Part shown: positions 43,598 to 52,127 of the stretch, piece by piece | Position numbering within the stretch: position 1 is the first letter of the stretch | Layout of the letters: each line of letters starts with the position of its first letter | Origin: Bacteroidota bacterium | Lineage (GTDB): Bacteria > Bacteroidota > Bacteroidia > Bacteroidales > Prolixibacteraceae | DNA: 64,000 bases | Assembly: GCA_023251455.1 (NCBI GenBank) | Contig: JAHEYT010000025.1 | Location: 65,116-129,115 of the forward strand | Reading direction: 5' to 3' | Position numbers and translations under genes: made by a program | Notes under the pieces: model-generated | What the model was told of the DNA's origin: nothing | What the model saw: the letters and a program-made list of their open reading frames with translations, nothing else | Database searches by the model: none

Positions 43598-43670
43598 GTT
43601 ACGGGTTGCGGGTTCCAGGTTTCGGGTTTTTGAGTGTTGCGCAACTCTCGTAACCCGCAACTCGCAACAT
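43598..43670. repeat. GTTGCGGGTT inverted repeat between murQ and the kinase
   Basis: Left arm GTTACGGGTTGCGGGTT, right arm CTCGTAACCCGCAACTCGCAAC; the whole 73 bases can fold on itself. A single-arm copy lies at 6490-6518. It occupies nearly the entire intergenic gap of the murK-murQ pair. Confidence 0.65.
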
Positions 43671-43671
43671 T

Positions 43672-44514
43672 TTATATTTTCGTTTTGTAATACATCTCTA
43701 GTCCGTCAATTGGGTCTTTCAGGATCGTAATTTCCTCGTAACCAAAATAACTGGCCGTGTTGTTCAGTATCTGGCTAAAATAGAATGCTACCGAACCAAT
43801 AAATCCGATTGGATATTTGGTGTAATCGGGCAACTTGCTCACGTTTCGCTCAAAGAATTCCATAAAATTATGCTGGACAAACTCCTGACAGTAAGCTGAA
43901 TTGGCGTTTTCCGATAAAAAAGGCACAAACTGAGCCAGAAACTGATTTGGTTTTTCTGTTCGGTACACACGGTTAAGCGCTTCTTCGCGGGTTAGGTTAA
44001 ATCGTTTGGCAAATTCTTCGCGTAACCTTATCGGCATCATCTCTTTAAAGTAATCGCCCAGAAGTTTGCGACCCATAACGGCACCGCTGCCTTCGTCGCC
44101 CAAAATAAAGCCGAGAGGCGAAACGCCGCCGGTAATTTTTTCACCATCGTACAAACACACGTTCGAGCCAGTTCCCAAGATGCAGGCGATTCCGGGTTGA
44201 TTTCCAAACAGCGCGCGAGCTGCTCCCAATACATCACTGTGAGTTTCAACAGTCGCTTCCGGGTAAATTCGGTTTAATGCCCTCCGGATAATATCGCCCT
44301 TTTCGGCATTGATAATTCCGGCCCCATAAAAGTAGATTTCCTGAATTCCTGATCCCGTTTCAGGTAAAAGTAATTGAGATAATTCCTGAAAAATATCTTC
44401 TTCAGTCCTGAAAAACGGGTTGATACCCGGTGTTTTTATATTTTTTACTTGTCCCGAGTTTCCGATCAGTTTCCAGGAGGTTTTGGTCGATCCGCTGTCT
44501 GCAATAAGTCTCAT
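43672..44514 (-). CDS. MurNAc/GlcNAc kinase (BadF/BadG family, MurK-like)
   Basis: 280 residues, actin-like ATPase fold. Phosphate 1 motif LIADSGSTKTSWKLI at the N-terminus, then EIYFYGAGIINAEK, phosphate 2 motif CILGTGSNVCLYDG, and GFILGDEGSGAVMGRKLLGDYF, all typical of the N-acetylglucosamine kinase group. In Tannerella the homologous MurK phosphorylates MurNAc for MurQ; its place here directly upstream of murQ supports the same role. A perfect TAnnTTTG element lies 40 bases upstream (44553-44560). Cytosolic. Confidence 0.92.
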   Translation of the reverse strand: MRLIADSGSTKTSWKLIGNSGQVKNIKTPGINPFFRTEEDIFQELSQLLLPETGSGIQEIYFYGAGIINAEKGDIIRRALNRIYPEATVETHSDVLGAARALFGNQPGIACILGTGSNVCLYDGEKITGGVSPLGFILGDEGSGAVMGRKLLGDYFKEMMPIRLREEFAKRFNLTREEALNRVYRTEKPNQFLAQFVPFLSENANSAYCQEFVQHNFMEFFERNVSKLPDYTKYPIGFIGSVAFYFSQILNNTASYFGYEEITILKDPIDGLEMYYKTKI

Positions 44515-44552
44515 TTGATTCGTTTATTTTATTAGCTTCTCAATTAATGCCG

Positions 44553-44560
44553 CAAAGATA
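44553..44560 (-). promoter_or_regulatory. murK-murQ promoter, -7 TATCTTTG
   Basis: Perfect TAnnTTTG on the minus strand. It is 67 bases from the divergent promoter of the long plus-strand operon, so both arms of the locus could share a regulator. Confidence 0.55.
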
Positions 44561-44606
44561 GGTAAATAGGCAAAAAATGCAGGAATTATATGAGCGTTTT
44601 ACAATA

Positions 44607-44634
44607 TTGGATTTAATTAAATACACTATTTTTG
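44607..44634 (+). promoter_or_regulatory. promoter of the plus-strand murein operon
   Basis: TTG at 44607-44609, 17 bases, then TATTTTTG at 44627-44634, a perfect -7 element. Predicted start near 44641 gives a 120-base leader before the GH9 gene. Confidence 0.55.
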
Positions 44635-44763
44635 GTTCTGATTCAAAGTTCATGTGATATTGAAATTAAAATGATTTAAAATACCATCCTGATTTATTAA
44701 TTATTTTATAAATCGCAAAATGTATATCGAATCAGCTTGGCCTAATCCAAAACCTTAGCAAGT

Positions 44764-47223
44764 ATGAGAATCTATTTATTCCTCGCATTATTTTGTTTGT
44801 TCTCCATTCAAACAAAAGCTTCCGGTTTCATACGGATTAATCAGTTGGGTTATTTGCCTCAATCAGTTAAAGTTGCGGTTTTTATTTCTGACGAAAAAAT
44901 AGAAATCACTTCGTTTCAGCTGTTCGAAACGCTGTCAGGAAAGTTGGTTTTTGAGGGTAAGCCAGAAGTTGCTGACGCCCAAATGTGGGGAAAACAAAGC
45001 GCTTACAGGCTCAATTTTTCAGCTTTTCAGGCAAAGGGTGGTTATTTCCTGAAGGCCGGAAATACGGTTTCTCCGTCGTTTCGGATTTCGCCTGACGTTT
45101 ATAACGGCACTGCCGACTTCATCCTGAATTACATGCGGCAGCAGCGTTGCGGTTTTAATCCGTACCTGAACGATTCGTGTCACACACACGATGGAATTAT
45201 TGTCGATCATCCTACCAAAACAGGTCAGCACCTTGATGTGATCGGAGGTTGGCACGATGCTTCTGATTACCTGCAATACACAACCACATCGGCCAATGCA
45301 ATTTATCAGTTGTTGTTTGCTTATCAGCAGAACCCGTCGGTTTATGGCGACCGGTACAATGCCAATGGTAGGCCGGGAGCCAACGGTATCCCTGATATTC
45401 TGGACGAAGTGCGGTGGGGATTGGAATGGCTTCTGAAAATGAACCCTTCGAAAAATGAAATGTACAACCAGATTGCCGACGACCGCGACCATGCCGGATT
45501 TCGGCTTCCAACATTAGATACCCTTGGCGGTTACGGCTTAGGAGTGTATCGGCCGGTATATTTTGTCACCGGGAAATCTCAGGGATTGGGCAAATACAAG
45601 AACCGCACGACAGGTGTTTCATCAACTGCGGCCAAATTTTCCTCTTCGTTTGCTTTGGGCGCTTCCGTTTTTAAAAGTATCGATCCTAATTTTGCCAGTC
45701 AAATGCTCCTGAAATCGCGTGATGCATGGGATTTTGCCAAATCAGATTTGGGAAATTGCCAGACAGCGTGTATGGTTTCGCCGTATTTCTATGAAGAGGA
45801 TAACTGGGTGGACGATATGGAACTGGCGGCTGCAACGCTTATTCCGACAGAAAAACAGATCGACTTTCAGAAAGAAGCCAAATATTGGGGTGAGCTGGAG
45901 CCGGTATCTCCCTGGATGGAGCTGAACCGTGCCCGACATTACCAGTTTTATCCGTTCGTGAACCTGGGGCATGCGCTGTTGGCTCAATCTGCCGATCCGG
46001 CCATTGCCAAACAGTTTGCCGGATTAATGAAACAGGGACTCGATCAAATCCAGAAATATGCCGCGAACGATCCTTTCCGGATAGGTGTTCCTTTTGTTTG
46101 GTGTTCCAATAATTTTGTGGCTGCGGCCATTACACAGGCCAAATTGTACCGAAAAATTACCGGTGATACCAGTTTTCATGAAATGGAAATGGCATTAACC
46201 GATTGGTTGTTTGGCTGTAATCCGTGGGGAACGTCGATGATTTGCGGACTTCCGGCTGGCGGCGATTTTCCTGAAATACCACATTCAGCTATTACGCTCG
46301 CGCTTAAAAAAACAACCACTGGCGGGCTGGTCGATGGCCCGGTTTATGCGTCCATTTACAAAAGCCTGATCGGAATTCGGTTGATGAGGCCTGATCAGTA
46401 TCCTGAATTTCAGAAAGGAAAGGCAGTTTATCACGATGATCTGGGTGATTATTCAACCAATGAACCCACCATGGACGGAACGGCAAGTTTGAGTTATCTG
46501 CTTTCGACGCTGGAGGCAGAAGGTCATCGAGCCGGTGACGTTCTGGATAGCGAGGGCGCTTTGGTGCGAAACAATCCGGCAGAAAAGAAAGTGTACCTGA
46601 TTTTTTCGGCTCATGAATATGTCGATGGCGGAAAAGTGGTTGCACAAATCCTGAAGAAACATCAGGCCAAAGCTTCATTTTTCCTGACCGGAACATTCTA
46701 TAACAATCCGGAAAACAAATCATTGATTAACGAACTGATTGCCGATGGTCATTATTTGGGGGCGCATTCCGATGGCCATTTGTTGTATGCCGACTGGACC
46801 AAACGGGATTCATCGCTTGTTACTCAAAAGCAGTTTTCAGATGATTTGAAAGCCAATTACAAAAAGATGGAAGCATTCGGGTTAACACCTGAAAAAGCTT
46901 CGGTATTTTTACCTCCATACGAATGGTACAATGCTGAAAGTGTCGACTGGAGCCGTCAAATGGGTTTAAAGGTGATTAATTTTACACCCGGAATCCGGTC
47001 GAATGCCGATTACACAACTCCGGAGATGGCCAATTACCGGTCTTCAGAAACGATATTGACCGACATCAAAACGTTCGAGAAGAAAGATCCGAATGGACTG
47101 AATGGTTGCATCATACTGATTCATTTGGGAACAGCGCCTGAACGAACCGATAAGTTTTACAATCGGTTGGGTGAACTCCTGACATGGCTAAAGAAAAACG
47201 GATATTCAACTGAACGGTTTTAA
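44764..47223 (+). CDS. GH9 glycosidase fused to a CE4-like polysaccharide deacetylase domain
   Basis: 819 residues. Signal peptide 1-19; CelD_N Ig-like domain 20-108 (IRINQLGYLPQSVKVAVF); GH9 (alpha/alpha)6 barrel 112-585, with the catalytic Asp pair D165/D168 in GGWHDASDY and the acid E567 in NEPTMDGTASL; CE4-like NodB domain 605-815. The CE4 zinc pair H668/H672 (HSDGH) is present, but the usual motif TFDDGP reads IFSAHEYVDGG (H617-E618). GH9 includes cellulases and glucosaminidases; next to murQ and murK, an amino-sugar substrate such as murein or chitin fragments fits better than cellulose. First gene of the plus-strand run. Confidence 0.9.
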   Translation: MRIYLFLALFCLFSIQTKASGFIRINQLGYLPQSVKVAVFISDEKIEITSFQLFETLSGKLVFEGKPEVADAQMWGKQSAYRLNFSAFQAKGGYFLKAGNTVSPSFRISPDVYNGTADFILNYMRQQRCGFNPYLNDSCHTHDGIIVDHPTKTGQHLDVIGGWHDASDYLQYTTTSANAIYQLLFAYQQNPSVYGDRYNANGRPGANGIPDILDEVRWGLEWLLKMNPSKNEMYNQIADDRDHAGFRLPTLDTLGGYGLGVYRPVYFVTGKSQGLGKYKNRTTGVSSTAAKFSSSFALGASVFKSIDPNFASQMLLKSRDAWDFAKSDLGNCQTACMVSPYFYEEDNWVDDMELAAATLIPTEKQIDFQKEAKYWGELEPVSPWMELNRARHYQFYPFVNLGHALLAQSADPAIAKQFAGLMKQGLDQIQKYAANDPFRIGVPFVWCSNNFVAAAITQAKLYRKITGDTSFHEMEMALTDWLFGCNPWGTSMICGLPAGGDFPEIPHSAITLALKKTTTGGLVDGPVYASIYKSLIGIRLMRPDQYPEFQKGKAVYHDDLGDYSTNEPTMDGTASLSYLLSTLEAEGHRAGDVLDSEGALVRNNPAEKKVYLIFSAHEYVDGGKVVAQILKKHQAKASFFLTGTFYNNPENKSLINELIADGHYLGAHSDGHLLYADWTKRDSSLVTQKQFSDDLKANYKKMEAFGLTPEKASVFLPPYEWYNAESVDWSRQMGLKVINFTPGIRSNADYTTPEMANYRSSETILTDIKTFEKKDPNGLNGCIILIHLGTAPERTDKFYNRLGELLTWLKKNGYSTERF

Positions 47224-47236
47224 CGAATAAATGAGA

Positions 47237-47298
47237 ACCACATAGTACACATAGAAAGAAGAAAAGGAAAAATTATTCGACCTATATGTCTACATGGT
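47237..47298. repeat. ACCACATAG-type dispersed inverted repeat
   Basis: Left arm ACCACATAGTACACATAG, right arm CTATATGTCTACATGGT, imperfect complements 24-27 bases apart. Same family as 24039 and 58884. Confidence 0.65.
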
Positions 47299-47311
47299 AA
47301 ATTAAATAAAG

Positions 47312-48769
47312 ATGAAGAATCGAATTTCACAATTAGTGCGAACCGCTCAGCTTCTGCTTTTAGGAGGAGTTTTTTTTGTTGCCTGTAGCCCGGTTTCCAA
47401 TAAATGGTTCGACTTTTCCGGAATTAGAAAATTGGTTCAATCCGGAGAATTTAAAAAGGCTGAGTTGATGGCTGATTCGTTAAAAACGACTGGCGCTTTG
47501 GACGAGGCTGATTTGTATAAAATGGATTCGATTATCGATATTGGCCGTCGGCTTCGACTCGATTTCGGGCTGAATGAAAAGGCCGTGAAAGAGCAGCTTT
47601 CGAAATATTTTCCGGTATTGGATACTGCACTTTTCCGTAATTGGGAAACCACGCAGAAACTGGAAATGCGCAAGATTGACGGTGAAAAACGCTATTTTAT
47701 AAATGCTGTTGCCAACTTGTTCAGGCTCGACGATGAAGCACGAAAATACAAAGTGAAAGTTGATGGCCTTCAGGTCGATTCGCTCGATTTGTTTTGTTTG
47801 CAGCACACCGAAAAAGTCATTCAGGAGATTAAAACTTCAGGAGAAACGGTTTTGCCAGTTAGAATGAAACTGACTTATTCCGTAAAGGCCAATCCCAATG
47901 TGGTTCCGGAAGGAAAAATTATCCGGTGCTGGATGCCTTTTCCAAGGGAAGGAAATGCACGGCAAAAGAACGTGCGCCTGATTAGTTCAGAGCCGGAGGA
48001 TGCCGAAATTGCTACCAATTCAAATCTTCAACGAAGTATTTACATGGAAAAGATGGCTGTGAAAGATCGGCCAACGATATTCCGGATTGAATTTGAGGTC
48101 GAAACATTGGCTCAATATTTTGATCTGAAACCAGAAGAAATCAAACCTTACAACACAGAAAGTGCGGTTTACAAGGAATTTACAGCACAGCGTGCTCCGC
48201 AGATTGTGTTTACTCCGAAAATAGAACAGTTGGCCAAACGGATTCTTGGAAGCGAAACGAATCCGATCCTGAAAGTTCAGAAAATATACAACTGGATCAA
48301 CGATTCTGTTCGCTGGGCCAGTGCGCTCGAATACAGCACCATTCCTGATATTCCGGGATATGTGATGAAAATGCACCATGGCGATTGCGGTATGCAAACT
48401 CTGTTGTTTATGACATTGGCGCGTTCGCAGGGCATTCCGGTGAAATGGCAAAGCGGTTGGATGCTTCACCCACATCAAGTCAATCTGCACGATTGGTGCG
48501 AAGTGTATTACGAAGGTATCGGTTGGGTTCCGCTTGATCAGTCTTTTGGCTTGCAAGCCTCTCAGGATGAAAAAATCAAAAATTTTTATCGCTCCGGAAT
48601 TGATTCATACCGGCTAATTGTGAACGATGACTATGGCCGGAAGTTGGTTCCGGTTAAGAAATTTCCACGCAGCGAACCATACGATTTTCAGCGTGGCGAA
48701 TTGGAGTGGGAGGGAGGAAACCTCTATTTTAACCAATGGAGCTGGGATATGGAAGTGAAATATTTATAA
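47312..48769 (+). CDS. lipoprotein with transglutaminase-like domain
   Basis: 485 residues. Lipobox FFVAC (Cys near 25). The N-terminal 300 residues include a beta-rich DUF-type region (LPVRMKLTYSVKANPNVVPEGKIIRCWMPFP). The transglutaminase-like domain spans 300-430 with a complete Cys-His-Asp triad: C359 in HHGDCGMQT, H393 in NLHDWCEVY, D409 in VPLDQSFG. In bacteria such domains are usually peptidases or amidases rather than crosslinkers. In this locus a muropeptide stem is the likely target, inferred only from neighbours. Confidence 0.88.
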   Translation: MKNRISQLVRTAQLLLLGGVFFVACSPVSNKWFDFSGIRKLVQSGEFKKAELMADSLKTTGALDEADLYKMDSIIDIGRRLRLDFGLNEKAVKEQLSKYFPVLDTALFRNWETTQKLEMRKIDGEKRYFINAVANLFRLDDEARKYKVKVDGLQVDSLDLFCLQHTEKVIQEIKTSGETVLPVRMKLTYSVKANPNVVPEGKIIRCWMPFPREGNARQKNVRLISSEPEDAEIATNSNLQRSIYMEKMAVKDRPTIFRIEFEVETLAQYFDLKPEEIKPYNTESAVYKEFTAQRAPQIVFTPKIEQLAKRILGSETNPILKVQKIYNWINDSVRWASALEYSTIPDIPGYVMKMHHGDCGMQTLLFMTLARSQGIPVKWQSGWMLHPHQVNLHDWCEVYYEGIGWVPLDQSFGLQASQDEKIKNFYRSGIDSYRLIVNDDYGRKLVPVKKFPRSEPYDFQRGELEWEGGNLYFNQWSWDMEVKYL

Positions 48770-48778
48770 TACCCGAAT

Positions 48779-49369
48779 ATGAAACGAGTTTTATTGTTGT
48801 TAGCCGATGGATTTGAGACCTTTGAAGCAAGTGTATTCATTGATGTAATCGGATGGAACCTTGTAGATGGGGATAAATCAACGGAGTTATTTACATGTGG
48901 ATTGAAAAAGGAAATCAAAAGTTCGTTTAACCAGAAGTTCATCGTTGATTATTTGGTCGGTGAAATTGATGTTGACTCCTTTGATGCTTTGGCTGTTCCC
49001 GGTGGATTTGAAGAGTATAATTTCTACAAAGACGCTTACGATGAAAGGTTTTTGGAGTTGATAAGAGAATTTAAAGCTAAAGACAAGATTATTGCTTCAA
49101 TTTGTGTAGCCGCCCTACCTCTTGGTAAAAGTGGCATACTGAAAGATAAAAAAGGGACGACCTATAAAAACCCAGTTCGACGTGATGCCTTGAAAAGTTT
49201 TGGAGTTCATGTGATTAATGAGCCAATTGTGATTGACGATAACATTATAACATCATGGAATCCTTCTACCGCGGTTGATGTAGCCTTACTGTTATTGGAG
49301 TTATTAACTTCGAAAACAAATGCTGAATATATCCGATCGATCATGGGATTTGAAAATAGAAAGTATTAA
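48779..49369 (+). CDS. DJ-1/PfpI family protein
   Basis: 196 residues. LLLADGFETFEASVFIDVIG at the N-terminus (acidic partner Glu near 16), FDALAVPGGFEEYNFY, and the nucleophile elbow IIASICVAALPLGKSG with Cys109. The family covers proteases, glyoxalases, deglycases and amidotransferase-like proteins; sequence alone does not say which. It starts 9 bases after the transglutaminase gene and precedes the symporter by 34 bases, so it belongs to the operon. No signal peptide. Confidence 0.88.
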   Translation: MKRVLLLLADGFETFEASVFIDVIGWNLVDGDKSTELFTCGLKKEIKSSFNQKFIVDYLVGEIDVDSFDALAVPGGFEEYNFYKDAYDERFLELIREFKAKDKIIASICVAALPLGKSGILKDKKGTTYKNPVRRDALKSFGVHVINEPIVIDDNIITSWNPSTAVDVALLLLELLTSKTNAEYIRSIMGFENRKY

Positions 49370-49403
49370 AGAGTTACGAGTTTTTTTAATTGAAACTAAT
49401 TGA

Positions 49404-50879
49404 ATGAGTGCAACCATCTTATTTATTGTCCTGGTCTGTTTTTTTGGATTGCTGTTTGGCATTTCATACCTGACATCTAAAAATGTAAACAACGAAACGT
49501 TTTTTACCGGAAACCGAAAATCACGGTGGTACATGGTGGCTTTTGCCATGATCGGAACCACCATTTCGGGCGTAACTTTTATCTCGGTTCCGGGCGAAGT
49601 AGGCCATTCGGGCTGGACTTACCTGCAATTTTTATTGGGTAACTTTGTGGGCTACTGGGTGGTGGCACTGGTGCTCATTCCGCTTTATTACCGGTTGCAA
49701 CTGATCTCCATTTATACCTATCTCGATCAGCGATTTGGCGTTCGGTCGTACAAAACAGGTTCATTCTTTTTTCTGGTTTCGCGAACCATTGGCGCATCAT
49801 TTCGGATGTATCTGGTGGCCGGAGTGTTGCAACTCGCTTTTTTTGATGCGCTTGGAATACCCTTTGCAGCAACGGTTGCCATCGCTATTTTTATGATTTG
49901 GGCCTATACTTTTCGCGCCGGAATCAAAACCATTATCTGGACTGATTCGCTTCAAACTACTTTTTTACTGGCTTCGGTTGTGCTCACAATCATCATCATA
50001 TCAACCCAACTGGATATGAGTTTTGGAAAGATGGTTAATGCCATCGATGTGCATCCACTCAGTAAAATATTCGATTGGGACTGGCGTTCGAAAACCAATT
50101 TCTTCAAGCAATTCATTGCTGGTCTTGGGATCGTGATTGTAATGAATGGTCTGGATCAGGACATTATGCAGAAGAGTTTAACCTGTAAAAACAAGCACGA
50201 TGCCCAGAAAAACCTTTTCTGGTTCAGCCTTGCATTTATAATCGTCAACTTATTGTTTTTGTGTCTTGGAGTTATGCTTTACATTTTTGCGCAGCAAAAG
50301 GGTATTGCTATTCCTGCGAAAACCGACGATTTCTTTCCGCTTTTGGCCTTGAATTATTTTGGAACGATTGCCGGAGTTTTGTTTCTACTTGGAATTGTAT
50401 CAGCAACGTATTCGAGTTCCGACTCGGCATTAACTGCATTAACTACATCATTTTGCATCGATTTTCTGAATCTGGACACCAAAAAGCCTGAAAGCAAATC
50501 GACACGGATGAAGGTTCATGTTGGCTTTTCGTTCCTGATGTTTCTGGTGATTGTGCTGTTCCGAATAATCAACGACGAAAGCGTGGTTACCGCCGTTTTC
50601 AGGGTAGCCGGATACACCTATGGGCCGCTACTCGGACTTTTTGCCTTCGGAATCCTGACTAAGAAAAAGGTGAAAGATCGTTTTGTTCCTATTGTTGGAT
50701 TAATGTCGCCGGTACTGACCTACATCATCAATGCCAATTCCGAAGCCTGGCTTGGCGGATATAAATTTGGCTTCGAATTGTTGCTCCTGAACGGACTGAT
50801 CATGTTTACCGGCCTGCTTTTACTAACCCAAAAACAAACTATACCCAATGAAAACAACGCAACGCTACCTCGCTCTTGA
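49404..50879 (+). CDS. SSS-family sodium:solute symporter (MurT-like position)
   Basis: 491 residues, about 13 membrane helices. NVNNETFFTGNRKSRWYMVAFAMIGTTISGVTFISVPGEV is the SSS sodium-binding helix 1 region, and MNGLDQDIMQKSLTCKN is the family's central signature. In Tannerella an SSS transporter (MurT) next to murK and murQ imports MurNAc; the same genomic setting here suggests MurNAc, GlcNAc or anhydro-sugar import. Its 3' end overlaps the next gene by 32 bases, indicating translational coupling. Confidence 0.88.
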   Translation: MSATILFIVLVCFFGLLFGISYLTSKNVNNETFFTGNRKSRWYMVAFAMIGTTISGVTFISVPGEVGHSGWTYLQFLLGNFVGYWVVALVLIPLYYRLQLISIYTYLDQRFGVRSYKTGSFFFLVSRTIGASFRMYLVAGVLQLAFFDALGIPFAATVAIAIFMIWAYTFRAGIKTIIWTDSLQTTFLLASVVLTIIIISTQLDMSFGKMVNAIDVHPLSKIFDWDWRSKTNFFKQFIAGLGIVIVMNGLDQDIMQKSLTCKNKHDAQKNLFWFSLAFIIVNLLFLCLGVMLYIFAQQKGIAIPAKTDDFFPLLALNYFGTIAGVLFLLGIVSATYSSSDSALTALTTSFCIDFLNLDTKKPESKSTRMKVHVGFSFLMFLVIVLFRIINDESVVTAVFRVAGYTYGPLLGLFAFGILTKKKVKDRFVPIVGLMSPVLTYIINANSEAWLGGYKFGFELLLLNGLIMFTGLLLLTQKQTIPNENNATLPRS

Positions 50880-51957
50880 TGTCCTGCGTGGCATGACTGT
50901 CGCTCTGATGATTCTGGTGAATACTCCCGGAAGCTGGTCGCATATTTATGCTCCGCTGAAACATGCAGCATGGCACGGCTGCACACCTACCGACCTTGTT
51001 TTTCCTTTCTTTCTATTTGTGGTCGGTGTTTCAATGTTTTTTTCCTTTTCGAAATACGGCAATACGTTGAACAAAGAATCGCTCCTGAAAATCGGAAAGC
51101 GAACGATCCTGATTTTTGCGATTGGCCTGTTCCTGAACTCGTTTCCACAATGGGCAACCGACTATTCCAAATTGCGCATTATGGGCGTTTTGCAGCGAAT
51201 TGCGCTGGCCTACGGAATTGGTGCCGTGATTGTATTGGCATCGCCTCGTAAATATCTGCCTTATATCGGAGGCGCAATTTTACTCTTTTACTGGGGTTTG
51301 ATGTATGTGCTTGGTGGTTCCGATCCTTTTTCACTTGAAGGAAATGCCACAATTGCATTCGATTCAGCGATTCTTGGAGTTAACCATTTGTACAAAGGCT
51401 TCGGAATTCCATTTGATCCGGAAGGACTTCTAAGTACGATTCCGGCTGTGGTGACTGTAATTCTGGGTTACTTGGTCGGTTCTTTAGTGAAAGAAGCCGA
51501 AAAAACTTCAGTGCCGAAAAAACTGTTACTTGTTGGAATTGCAGCTGTTGCGTTAGGTTCAATATGGGGATTTTTCTTCCCGATCAACAAACCGATCTGG
51601 ACAAGTTCGTACGTACTTTATACTGCTGGTTGGGCCTGTTCGGTTCTGGCTTTACTGATTTGGATCATCGACCTAAAAGGCTATTCGAAGTGGACATCAT
51701 TCTTCGTGGTATTTGGCATGAATCCGCTGTTCATTTTTGCGCTCTCCGGATTGTGGGCCAAAATTTTGGGCCGGATGATCCACATTGCCGGTCCTGACGG
51801 TTCGAGCCTGAGTGGTTCCGGATGGCTGTATTCACAAGTTTTTGAACCGTTGGCAGGCGACATTAATGGCTCGTTGCTTTACGCCATTTCGCATGTTGTA
51901 TTTTTCTGGATGATTGGGTATGTGCTGTATAAAAAGAAGATTTTTATAAAGGTTTAA
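50848..51957 (+). CDS. NagX/HGSNAT-like transmembrane acetyltransferase (DUF5009/DUF1624)
   Basis: 369 residues, about 10 membrane helices. RYLALDVLRGMTVALMILVNTPGSW and LKHAAWHGCTPTDLVFPFFLFVVG are the heparan-alpha-glucosaminide N-acetyltransferase family signatures, the latter with the conserved His of WHG. In other phyla the homologue NagX is encoded in GlcNAc/chitin pathways. It might acetylate glucosamine released by a deacetylase, such as the CE4 domain encoded earlier, but this is inference. Overlaps the symporter gene by 32 bases. Confidence 0.88.
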   Translation: MKTTQRYLALDVLRGMTVALMILVNTPGSWSHIYAPLKHAAWHGCTPTDLVFPFFLFVVGVSMFFSFSKYGNTLNKESLLKIGKRTILIFAIGLFLNSFPQWATDYSKLRIMGVLQRIALAYGIGAVIVLASPRKYLPYIGGAILLFYWGLMYVLGGSDPFSLEGNATIAFDSAILGVNHLYKGFGIPFDPEGLLSTIPAVVTVILGYLVGSLVKEAEKTSVPKKLLLVGIAAVALGSIWGFFFPINKPIWTSSYVLYTAGWACSVLALLIWIIDLKGYSKWTSFFVVFGMNPLFIFALSGLWAKILGRMIHIAGPDGSSLSGSGWLYSQVFEPLAGDINGSLLYAISHVVFFWMIGYVLYKKKIFIKV

Positions 51958-52002
51958 AATAATTGGAAGTCGCAGTTTGCATATCGAATGAAAATTGAGA
52001 TA

Positions 52003-52099
52003 TCCTTTGCCGTTGGCTTCAGCCAACGGATTGAAAATGGGAAAGAAAAACCGTCCGAGAGAGAAATTCTTCAAAGTATAAATCTTCTTTCGGACGGAA
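52003..52099. repeat. two adjacent intergenic hairpins
   Basis: CCGTTGGC-TTCA-GCCAACGG (52010-52029) is a perfect 8-bp hairpin, followed by CCGTCCGAGA (52051) pairing with TTTCGGACGG (52088-52097). No T run follows either. They look like dispersed repeat units rather than terminators; CCGTTGGC recurs at 61421. Confidence 0.6.
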
Positions 52100-52127
52100 T
52101 AGAGTAAAACGATAAAAAGTGAATAAA

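Noticed and set aside
44764..46400. Cellulose degradation role for the GH9 protein
   Set aside because: No cellulose-binding module, dockerin or cellobiose genes are nearby, while murQ, a MurNAc/GlcNAc kinase and murein hydrolases are.
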